A DNA stretch of 61,772 nt, taken from NCBI GenBank assembly GCA_944320195.1, contig CALUGP010000016.1, positions 1 through 61,772 of the forward strand, in the 5' to 3' direction. The notes under the pieces were generated by a model that made no database searches, had not been told where the DNA came from, and worked only from the letters and a program-made list of their open reading frames with translations. Origin of the DNA: an uncultured Prevotella sp. GTDB taxonomy: Bacteria > Bacteroidota > Bacteroidia > Bacteroidales > Bacteroidaceae. The translations under genes and the position numbers were made by a program. Positions within the stretch are counted from its first letter, which is position 1. Each line of letters begins with the position of its first letter. Shown piece after piece: positions 15,708-22,569 of the stretch.

Positions 15708-16610
15708 ATGAGAAACAAGTCACCGGAACGCTTCTCCTTCCATGAGCTGAAGTCTATTATAAACATCATAAAGACAAAAGGCGACCCCGTAAAGTTCATT
15801 GGCAAAGAGCTGGCAATGCTTGGCGAAGGGCACAAGGCACTGCAAAACATACTGCAACCAGACACTCCTTACATAATGGAAGACTGCCGCATGGGGTTCG
15901 TAAGGAAAGGAAGAATAAGCCTTACGGTCAATCTCATCGAGCGCGAATACGGCGAAGGGACGTTTGCCTTCATACCGGCCGGCAGCATTCTGCAAATCAA
16001 CGGCATGAGCGAAGACTTCGACCTGTGCGGCATGATGATAAGCGACGTACGGCTGAAGGCGGCCATGGGCAATGCGATTCCTGCATGGTGCAACGGCAAC
16101 GGGGCGTTCTTCACAGTACATCCAAGCGACGAAGACGCATCGACAATCAGACAAATATTCAACACAATATGGCTCTTAATCAGCAAGGAGCGTTTCCCCG
16201 ACGAAACGCTCAACGGGCTCATACACGGCCTTATACATTATTACAACTACCTGAAAGACGTTGAAAGCGACACGGCTCAGCCCGAGACATCGCGCGGCAA
16301 GGAGCTTTTCAACATGTTCATAAGCCTTGTAAACATCAACGCAAAACATGAGCGCAAGCTGCAGTTTTATGCCGACAAGATGTGTGTGACGCCCCGTTAT
16401 TTAAGCTCTGTGGTCAAACAGACCAGCGGAATTACGGCTAAAGAGTGGATTGACCGCGCCGTTGTGACCAACGCGAAGGTGATGCTGAAATACGGCAGCA
16501 GGCAGGTGGCCGAGGTAGCTTACGCCCTCAACTTCCCCAACGTAAGCTTCTTCTGCAAGTTCTTCAAGCATGCCACCGGCCAAACGCCGCAGGAATACAG
16601 GAGGAAATGA
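15708..16610 (+). CDS. AraC family transcriptional regulator
   Basis: A 300-residue regulator. The start at ATG 15708 was chosen because the longer reading frame runs across the promoter. The N-terminal half is cupin-like (MGFVRKGRISLTVNLIEREY, then GTFAFIPAGSILQING). The C-terminal half carries two helix-turn-helix units: LQFYADKMCVTPRYLSSVVK and VAEVAYALNFPNVSFFCKFF, ending TGQTPQEYRRK, all hallmarks of AraC/XylS. It is transcribed away from the exporter operon from a shared spacer, so it probably activates that operon in response to an effector. Confidence 0.92.
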   Translation: MRNKSPERFSFHELKSIINIIKTKGDPVKFIGKELAMLGEGHKALQNILQPDTPYIMEDCRMGFVRKGRISLTVNLIEREYGEGTFAFIPAGSILQINGMSEDFDLCGMMISDVRLKAAMGNAIPAWCNGNGAFFTVHPSDEDASTIRQIFNTIWLLISKERFPDETLNGLIHGLIHYYNYLKDVESDTAQPETSRGKELFNMFISLVNINAKHERKLQFYADKMCVTPRYLSSVVKQTSGITAKEWIDRAVVTNAKVMLKYGSRQVAEVAYALNFPNVSFFCKFFKHATGQTPQEYRRK

Positions 16611-16618
16611 AAACATTT

Positions 16619-16737
16619 TCCAATTAAGAATTAAGAGTTATGAGTTAAGAATTAAGAAAATTACCTTTTTAAACAAACACGGCAAAGCATGTTTTCTTAA
16701 TTCTTAACTCATAACTCTTAATTCTTAATTTTTAATT
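16619..16737. repeat. TTAAGAATTAAGAG inverted repeat (A3)
   Basis: The left arm 16621-16660 repeats AATTAAGAATTAAGAGTTA; the right arm 16693-16737 is its near-complement. A ~30-base loop containing AAAATTACC and GCATGTTTTCTTAA joins them. It lies between convergent genes and its right arm overlaps the last codons of the DUF4738-like gene. Confidence 0.8.
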
Positions 16738-17286
16738 TTCTTGCTCTTCCATCTCTCCGTCGAGCCTCGTGTCCTTGGCAATGCTTACCGCCCCGGTGCG
16801 TGAAACGGTCAAAAGCAGCGGCACGTAGTCGTCGCTGAGCACGTCGGGCGCGCCTACGCTTGCCGCAAGCACAAGGCTTCCATCCTCGGCATGGTCAAAT
16901 ACGATGCCGAGCAAGGCGCTTTTATTCATGTACTTCTCACTCACCTGCGATGCGAAGTCGGCCTTTGTGAATGTCTTTTGAAAGAACAAGGAGCCGTCTG
17001 CACGCGCCACATTCACGCTTATCTTGTTGTCATAATATTTGCCGCCGGCCTCGTCGGTTATCATCGGCAACGACGTGTCCGCGTTTCTTGCGATAGTCAA
17101 CGTGTATTTTCCGCCAAGCCATTCCACGGTTTCCTGATGCTTCGAATCCTGCATTTTCACTGGTGAAGACTGAACATTTACAACCGGTTTCTTGGCTATT
17201 ATGTCGCCCGTGGGCTTCTTTTCGCCACATGCCGAAAACACGGCTACGGCTACAGAAGCCGCAAGCAATGTACGTAATGTTTTCAT
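16732..17286 (-). CDS. Lipoprotein, DUF4738-like
   Basis: A 184-residue lipoprotein. The start at ATG 17286 gives the signal MKTLRTLLAASVAVAVFSAC with a lipobox Cys at residue 20; the longer frame crosses the promoter. The mature part has segments I associate with DUF4738 lipoproteins of Prevotella: ETVEWLGGKYTLTIARNADT, KYYDNKISVNVARADGS, FQKTFTKADF and DDYVPLLLTVSRTGAVSI. Function unknown. It is divergent from the DUF4230 gene, each having its own well-formed promoter. The acidic C-terminus ends in the simple-word repeat. Confidence 0.75.
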   Translation of the reverse strand: MKTLRTLLAASVAVAVFSACGEKKPTGDIIAKKPVVNVQSSPVKMQDSKHQETVEWLGGKYTLTIARNADTSLPMITDEAGGKYYDNKISVNVARADGSLFFQKTFTKADFASQVSEKYMNKSALLGIVFDHAEDGSLVLAASVGAPDVLSDDYVPLLLTVSRTGAVSIAKDTRLDGEMEEQEN

Positions 17287-17310
17287 TTTGTCATTTCTGT
17301 TTTTCTTCCG

Positions 17311-17341
17311 CAAAAGTAGTACAATTTGATTAAAAAGCAAA
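17311..17341 (-). promoter_or_regulatory. Promoter of the DUF4738-like gene
   Basis: On the minus strand TTTG (17341-17338), a 19-base spacer, then TACTTTTG (17318-17311): a full Bacteroidetes match. Confidence 0.8.
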
Positions 17342-17369
17342 ACAAAATGCGGTTTCGCTTCCGTTTTAT

Positions 17370-17400
17370 TTTGAAAATAGAACCAATTGCACTATTTTTG
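17370..17400 (+). promoter_or_regulatory. Promoter of the DUF4230 pair
   Basis: TTTG (17370-17373), a 19-base spacer, then TATTTTTG (17393-17400). The ATG is at 17410, so the transcript would be nearly leaderless. Confidence 0.8.
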
Positions 17401-17409
17401 TAACAACTT

Positions 17410-18099
17410 ATGAAAACACTTATACTATACATCGCATTCATCATGCTCGCCTTGTCTGCCTGCACGGATGAAAAGACCGCCAATAAGCAGGAAGAGCATG
17501 TTGACACCATACCCGTAATGGTAATGCAAATACGCAAATGCTCGAAGCTGTACACGGCCGAATACCGTGTGCGCAAGATTGTGACGCACGACGACGACGT
17601 GCGGCTGAAAGGCTCTCTGTTCAGCCAACAGTTCAACTTCGCCGTGCCGATGTCGTCGCGGAAAATAGCCATACCGATGGAGGCCAAGCTGAAAGCATAC
17701 ATTGACTTCAGCGAGTTTTCTGAAAACAACATCGTCGCACACGGCGGAAAGGTGGAAATAATACTGCCCGACCCTAAGGTGGAAATGACGTCAAGCCGCA
17801 TCAAGCATGAAGGGATAAAGAAGCACGTGCCGCTCATGCGGTCTAATTTTACCGACGCGGAAATGGCTTCTTACGAGAAACAAGGACGCGGACAGATCAT
17901 AAAAAGCATACCCCAAATGGGCATAATAGACATGGCCCGCGAGAGTGCGGCGCACGCCTTGGTGCCTATTTTGGCGCAACTTGGATACAAGGAAGAAGAC
18001 ATAACTATTACATTCAGCAAGGACTTCACGGCTGAAGACTTGCCTATGCTGCTCGAAAACAACGACATTGAATATGGCAAACGCAAAGAACAACAATAA
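17410..18099 (+). CDS. DUF4230 lipoprotein
   Basis: A 229-residue lipoprotein with signal MKTLILYIAFIMLALSACTD (lipobox Cys 18). The body matches the DUF4230 pattern: KLYTAEYRVRKIVTHDD, a pair of strands around IAIPMEAKLKAYIDFSEF, then VEIILPDPKVEMTSSRIKHE and a C-terminal helical part with FTDAEMASYEKQGR. Function unknown. The next gene encodes a second DUF4230 protein and begins 26 bases before this stop, so the two are co-translated and may form a complex. Confidence 0.85.
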   Translation: MKTLILYIAFIMLALSACTDEKTANKQEEHVDTIPVMVMQIRKCSKLYTAEYRVRKIVTHDDDVRLKGSLFSQQFNFAVPMSSRKIAIPMEAKLKAYIDFSEFSENNIVAHGGKVEIILPDPKVEMTSSRIKHEGIKKHVPLMRSNFTDAEMASYEKQGRGQIIKSIPQMGIIDMARESAAHALVPILAQLGYKEEDITITFSKDFTAEDLPMLLENNDIEYGKRKEQQ

Positions 18100-18718
18100 G
18101 GAAGGGCGCAGCCTGTGGCTGGCGACAGTACACGGAGTAGGGCGGATAAAGCTCTACGCGATAGGCGTCATTGTGGTTTTGGTGATTGTGGCATCGGCTT
18201 ACCTGGTGCGCCAGTGCCGCGGCAACAGCATAACGGCGCACGTAAACGACAGCATAGACATAACGCCAACGCAGGTGCTGGCCATGAAAAAGATTGGAGA
18301 ATGGGAATTTCTGTCAATCGAAGACGAGGAAATGGTTGACACCGTAAGGAAAAAGCTTTTCGGCACCGACGAGCTGATACGCATTTACCGAGGCACCCTG
18401 CGCCTGGGCATAGACCTGTCAGAGGCGCGTGAAGACTGGGTAGCTGTCAGCGGAGACACGTTGCGCATCGTCCTGCCAAGGGTGAAGCTGCTCGACGACG
18501 ACTTCATCGACGAGGCAAGGACGCAGCCGTTCTTCGAGTCAGGCACGTGGAGCGACCAGGCGCGAAGCGACCTCTACCATCGCGCCAAGGCGCGGATGAA
18601 AGCCCGATGCCTAACCAAGGAAAACATTGCAAGTGCCGAGGACAACGCCCTGAAGCAGTTTTACCAGATGTTCAAGGCCATGGGATATGAAACGGTGGAA
18701 GTCAGGTTTGAACGCTGA
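18074..18718 (+). CDS. DUF4230 membrane-anchored protein
   Basis: A 214-residue paralogue of the preceding lipoprotein, held by a single N-terminal helix (about 28-45, IKLYAIGVIVVLVIVASAYL) rather than a lipid. Shared elements are GEWEFLSIEDEEMVDT, IYRGTLRLGIDLSEA, DTLRIVLPRVKLLDDDFID and the distal helix with QARSDLYHRAKARMK. The ATG at 18074 was preferred to a TTG two codons earlier. It is followed by a nested inverted repeat and terminator. Confidence 0.82.
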   Translation: MANAKNNNKEGRSLWLATVHGVGRIKLYAIGVIVVLVIVASAYLVRQCRGNSITAHVNDSIDITPTQVLAMKKIGEWEFLSIEDEEMVDTVRKKLFGTDELIRIYRGTLRLGIDLSEAREDWVAVSGDTLRIVLPRVKLLDDDFIDEARTQPFFESGTWSDQARSDLYHRAKARMKARCLTKENIASAEDNALKQFYQMFKAMGYETVEVRFER

Positions 18719-18719
18719 A

Positions 18720-18910
18720 AGCACCAAACACCCACCCCAACCCTCACAAAGGGAGGGAGCTTAGTATGACTTTTCGGATTACAATTAAAATAAAAGCCAC
18801 GAACGCACAGCATATATTACGTTCGTGGCTTTCATTTTATAAAGGCTTTTTATAAACGATGCGAATCAAGCTCCCTCCCTTTGTGAGGATTGGGGTGGGT
18901 ATTTGGTGCT
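18720..18910. repeat. 43-bp inverted repeat (A4)
   Basis: Left arm 18720-18762 and right arm 18868-18910 are complementary with only two differences. The core word is CACCCACCCCAACCCTC followed by ACAAAGGGAGGGAGCTT. The right arm reaches the stop codon of the ArsG-like gene. An intrinsic terminator sits in the loop. A single diverged arm recurs at 24781-24822 before purD. Confidence 0.9.
18793..18832. terminator. Bidirectional intrinsic terminator
   Basis: A 13-bp stem, AAAGCCACGAACG with CGTTCGTGGCTTT, flanked by A- and T-rich sequence. It lies between convergent genes and inside the loop of the longer inverted repeat. Confidence 0.85.
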
Positions 18911-19608
18911 TAACTTGCCATGCAGAACACTCCCGCACCAATGAAAAGCACGCCCACTACAACATTGATCCACCGCTGCACAAGTTGCATATTCTTCCTC
19001 ATCGCCTCGGTTCCGCTTATGCCGTAAGCCACAGCCCAAGCCAGGCAGACAGCCGGTATCGAAGTGGCCACCGAGAACACCACAGGCAGGAAATAGCCCG
19101 ACGGAGTACGGGCCGACAGCGGCATCAACATGCCGAAATACACAATGGCACTCTCCGGGCAGAAAGACAGGGCCAGCAGAACGCCCAGCAGCAGGCTGCC
19201 CCACGCGCCCCTGAGGCGGTGGCCGCGAGCCGACACGTCAGGACAATGCTCATGCCTGTGCAGGAAACGGTCAAGGATGAAATACAGACCTATCACGATG
19301 AGCACGGGCGCAAGCACCTTCTCGCCCCACTCCCCGAACCAACGTCCGACGGCCTCCATGCCGCCGCTGCCGCGGAACACGGCTATCAGCACCACGCCCA
19401 ACACAGAATACGCCAATACACGGCCGGCTGTGTAGGCCAGGCCGTTCACAAACACTCGGCGCCGGTTGCGCGCATCCTTGGCCAGATAACCCATGGCCGC
19501 CACGTTGGCGGCAAGCGGACAAGGGTGCAAAGCTACGATAAGACCAAGCAGGAAAGCCGTGACAACGGGAAAGCCGTTGTTCTCAATCATATTCTGAACA
19601 AACTCCAT
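18910..19608 (-). CDS. CcdA/DsbD-like membrane transporter (ArsG-like)
   Basis: Inner membrane protein of 232 residues with about six helices and two Pro-Cys motifs at pseudo-repeat positions: LHPCPLAANVAAMGYLAKDA near residue 28 and LSFCPESAIVYFGML near residue 153. This is the plan of the CcdA/DsbD superfamily, which moves reducing equivalents across the membrane, and of a branch annotated as aromatic arsenical efflux (ArsG). No ars genes are nearby. A His/Cys segment (HRHEHCPD, about 117-124) lies in a loop and may bind metal. Which branch it belongs to cannot be settled by eye. Confidence 0.75.
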   Translation of the reverse strand: MEFVQNMIENNGFPVVTAFLLGLIVALHPCPLAANVAAMGYLAKDARNRRRVFVNGLAYTAGRVLAYSVLGVVLIAVFRGSGGMEAVGRWFGEWGEKVLAPVLIVIGLYFILDRFLHRHEHCPDVSARGHRLRGAWGSLLLGVLLALSFCPESAIVYFGMLMPLSARTPSGYFLPVVFSVATSIPAVCLAWAVAYGISGTEAMRKNMQLVQRWINVVVGVLFIGAGVFCMAS

Positions 19609-19785
19609 TCTACCTTAGAAACTATGTTGCAAATATAACGAATTTGCGCTTAACAGTAAACAGAGACGTTTGGTTTTTAAGAAAACTTTACACTTTGCCA
19701 CGCCGCAAACTGTCCCTTGGCCCAATCAAGGGCACATTCTTGTAACAGCCTGATAATCAACCACATCCAGGCACACTGTCTTTCA

Positions 19786-19850
19786 TGTTCCGAAAGGCCG
19801 TCTTTGGGCGTGCAAAAGACGGCCTTTTGGAACATGAAAGACGGCCTTTT
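19786..19850. repeat. GACGGCC hairpin, copy B1
   Basis: TGTTCC and AAAGGCCGTCTTT pair with AAAGACGGCCTTTT and GGAACA (19786-19834). A third arm, GAAAGACGGCCTTTT, follows at once. The copy lies between two divergent genes, so it is not placed as a terminator. Otherwise 19609-19960 contains nothing recognisable. Confidence 0.85.
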
Positions 19851-19960
19851 ACAACACCGAAAGCCACCATACAGAAAACCCGGAAGCAATACGCTGCGGC
19901 AGACCTGCACGCCGCATTACGGCAAACACCGCAAAACACCATTAATAAAAATGTAAAAAA

Positions 19961-19992
19961 TTTGGCTCGTAACGATAAAACGATTAAATTTG
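19961..19992 (+). promoter_or_regulatory. Promoter of cysE
   Basis: TTTG (19961-19964), a 20-base spacer and TAAATTTG (19985-19992), followed by the ATG at 20017. Confidence 0.8.
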
Positions 19993-20016
19993 CACACAAT
20001 ATTGACACACCACAGA

Positions 20017-20913
20017 ATGATTACCGACAACTTGACGCAAATTCTCACACAGACAATCGAGAAGTTGTCCAGGCGCGAGTCGTTGAAAGAGCTGTTCCAC
20101 CAGCACCGCGACGGCGACCCGTTGCCTTCGGCAAAAGCACTTGAAGAGATTATCGGGCTGGCGCGCTCGATACTGTTTCCCGGTTTCTACGGCAAGTCAA
20201 CGGTCAACATCACAACGCTTAATTATCATATAGGTGTGAACGTGGAGCGTTTGCACAAGCTGCTTACCGACCAAATCCTGGCCGGGCTATGCTTCATGGA
20301 CACCGAGCACACGGCGGCTGACTGCATACCGCTGTACCGCAGGCCGCAGGCCGAAGAGCTGGCAACCAAGTTCATTGAGCGCCTGCCTGACATACGCGCC
20401 GTGCTGGCAACAGACGTTGACGCGGCATACAACGGCGACCCGGCGGCCGAGAGCAAGGCCGAAATAATATCGTGCTACCCCGTAATCAAGGCTCTCGTAA
20501 ACTACCGCCTGGCACACGAGCTGGTTAAGCTCGGCGTACCGCTCATACCGCGCATCATAACCGAAATGGCCCATTCGGAGACCGGCATAGACATTCACCC
20601 GGCCGCACAGATAGGCCACCACTTCACCATAGACCACGGCACGGGCGTAGTAATAGGCGCTACGTGCATCATAGGCAACAACGTCAAGCTGTACCAAGGC
20701 GTGACGCTCGGCGCCAAAAGCTTTCCGCTCGACGCCGACGGCAACCCCATCAAGGGCATACCACGCCACCCCATACTCGAGGACAACGTAATAGTCTACT
20801 CCAACGCCACCATCCTCGGCCGCATAACCATCGGCAAAGGCTGCGTCGTGGGAGCCAACATCTGGGTGACGGAAGACATGGAGCCGATGTCGAAAAAGGT
20901 AAAAAGGCCATAA
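20017..20913 (+). CDS. cysE: Serine O-acetyltransferase
   Basis: Cytoplasmic enzyme that transfers acetyl from acetyl-CoA to L-serine, the first step of cysteine synthesis. The protein is 298 residues from ATG 20017; an in-frame TTG at 19990 lies on the -7 box and was rejected. The N-terminal half is helical. The C-terminal left-handed beta-helix shows hexapeptide repeats (IDIHPAAQIGHHFTIDHGTG, VVIGATCIIGNNVKLYQGVT, NVIVYSNATILGRITIGKGC) and the catalytic His in IDHGTGVVIG. The length fits the longer EpsC/SatA-like form of Bacteroidetes. Confidence 0.93.
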   Translation: MITDNLTQILTQTIEKLSRRESLKELFHQHRDGDPLPSAKALEEIIGLARSILFPGFYGKSTVNITTLNYHIGVNVERLHKLLTDQILAGLCFMDTEHTAADCIPLYRRPQAEELATKFIERLPDIRAVLATDVDAAYNGDPAAESKAEIISCYPVIKALVNYRLAHELVKLGVPLIPRIITEMAHSETGIDIHPAAQIGHHFTIDHGTGVVIGATCIIGNNVKLYQGVTLGAKSFPLDADGNPIKGIPRHPILEDNVIVYSNATILGRITIGKGCVVGANIWVTEDMEPMSKKVKRP

Positions 20914-21068
20914 GGTTGTACGGTTATGGGGTTGTACGGTTTTACGGTTATAGGGTTGCACAATGGGCAACCTGAAACCGCTTGACGACAAAGCCTGACA
21001 ATCCCGACCGCCAACAACCACAAAAACCGTATAACCGCATAACCATACAACCGCAAAACCGTATATAT
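20908..21068. repeat. Simple-word inverted repeat (GTTGTACGGTTATGG)
   Basis: The left part 20910-20957 repeats GGTTGTACGGTTAT. The right part 21025-21064 carries the complementary CCGTATAACCGCATAACC. The right arm ends a few bases before the ATG at 21073. It has the same architecture as the TTAAGAATTAAG elements, with an unrelated word. Confidence 0.8.
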
Positions 21069-21072
21069 ATTA

Positions 21073-22569
21073 ATGGAACAAGAATTTGAACTCATCGCCA
21101 AGACATTCATGGGACTGGAACCTGTCCTGGCCAAAGAGCTTACACAACTGGGAGCAAACAACGTGCAGATAGGACGCCGCATGGTGTCGTTTACCGGCGA
21201 CAAGGAAATGATGTACCGCGCCAACTTCAGCCTGCACACGGCCATAAGGGTAATAAAGCCCATCAAGCACTTCAAGGCGCAGTCGGCCGACGACGTGTAC
21301 GAAGAAGTGAAGAAAATAGACTGGAGCCAGTACCTCGACCTGAAAAAGAGCTTCGCCGTTGACTCGGTGGTGTTCTCCGACGAGTTCCGCCACTCCAAGT
21401 TCGTATCATACAAGGTGAAAGACGCCATCGTAGACCAGTTCCGCGAGAAGACCGGGCAACGCCCCAACATATCGGTGGCCAACCCCGACATACGCCTCAA
21501 CATGCACATAGCCGAAGACCGCTGCACGCTGTCACTCGACTCGAGTGGCGAAAGCCTGCACCGCCGCGGCTACAGGCAGGAATCTGTCGAGGCTCCGCTC
21601 AACGAGGTGCTTGCCGCCGGCATGATACTCATGACGGGATGGCAGGGCGATACGGACTTCATCGACCCCATGTGCGGCTCGGGCACGCTGCTTATCGAGG
21701 CCGCGCTCATCGCCCGCAACATGGCTCCGGGCGTGTTCCGCAAGAGCTATGCGTTCGAGAAGTGGCCCGACTTCGACGCCGACCTCTTCGACCGCATATA
21801 CAACGACGACTCGCAGGAACGCGAGTTCACGCACCACATATACGGCTACGACATCGACCTCAAGGCCGTACAGAAGGCCAACCTGAACGTGCGCGCAGCC
21901 GGACTGACTAAGGACATCAGCGTGGAAATGGCCGACTTCAAGGACTTCAAGCAGCCTAAGGACAAGGCGATAATGGTTACCAATCCGCCCTACGGCGAAC
22001 GCATATCCACCCCCGACCTGCTCGGTACATACCGCATGATTGGCGAAACGCTCAAGCACCAGTTCAAGGACAATGACGCATGGGTGCTTAGCTACCGCGA
22101 GGAATGCTTCGACCAAATCGGTCTGAAGCCGTCAATCAAAATCCCTGTGTACAACGGCTCGCTTGAATGTGAGTTCCGCAAGTACCAGATTTTCGAAGGA
22201 AGGCTAAGCGATTTCCGCGGCGCAGGCAACATTCTCAAGACCGAAGAAGAGAAAAAAGCCATGGCCGAGAAGCACCGCTTCAAGGAAAACCGCGAGTTCA
22301 AGAAACGCCTTGAAGAGCACGAGGAGAACGAAGAGGGCGACATACGCACGTTCAAGTTCCATAAAATAGACTTCAACGGCCGTGGCTCACGCGACCGCGA
22401 ACGTCGCAGGGACGACCGCGACAGGCGCGACTTCGGGCGTGATTTCAGCCGTGGCAGGCGCGACTTCGACGACCGCAGCGGACGCGAAGACAGACGCGGA
22501 GGACGCGATTTCAAAGGAAACAGGGACAGAAAAGACTTCGGCAAGAAAGGACGGAGATATGACGACTAA
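21073..22569 (+). CDS. THUMP-domain rRNA guanine-N2 methyltransferase
   Basis: A 498-residue enzyme of the RlmL/YpsC group that methylates a guanine of 23S rRNA using SAM. The N-terminal THUMP-like RNA-binding part opens with FELIAKTFMGLEPVLAKELT. The Rossmann domain shows DFIDPMCGSGTLLIEAALIA and the catalytic NPPYGER (the NPPY of N2-guanine and N6-adenine enzymes). The last ~65 residues are a low-complexity Arg/Asp/Gly tail (RGSRDRERRRDDRDRRDFGR), an RGG-like extension that probably binds RNA. It overlaps the next gene by 11 bases. Confidence 0.9.
   Translation: MEQEFELIAKTFMGLEPVLAKELTQLGANNVQIGRRMVSFTGDKEMMYRANFSLHTAIRVIKPIKHFKAQSADDVYEEVKKIDWSQYLDLKKSFAVDSVVFSDEFRHSKFVSYKVKDAIVDQFREKTGQRPNISVANPDIRLNMHIAEDRCTLSLDSSGESLHRRGYRQESVEAPLNEVLAAGMILMTGWQGDTDFIDPMCGSGTLLIEAALIARNMAPGVFRKSYAFEKWPDFDADLFDRIYNDDSQEREFTHHIYGYDIDLKAVQKANLNVRAAGLTKDISVEMADFKDFKQPKDKAIMVTNPPYGERISTPDLLGTYRMIGETLKHQFKDNDAWVLSYREECFDQIGLKPSIKIPVYNGSLECEFRKYQIFEGRLSDFRGAGNILKTEEEKKAMAEKHRFKENREFKKRLEEHEENEEGDIRTFKFHKIDFNGRGSRDRERRRDDRDRRDFGRDFSRGRRDFDDRSGREDRRGGRDFKGNRDRKDFGKKGRRYDD

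Noticed and set aside
18859-19638. A 259-codon plus-strand frame opposite the CcdA/ArsG-like gene
   Set aside because: The minus strand encodes a coherent membrane protein with paired Pro-Cys motifs; the plus frame is His/Gln-rich shadow.
22382-22558. N-terminal extension of the DPP IV frame
   Set aside because: It lies wholly inside the methyltransferase tail in another frame; the signal peptide begins at 22559.
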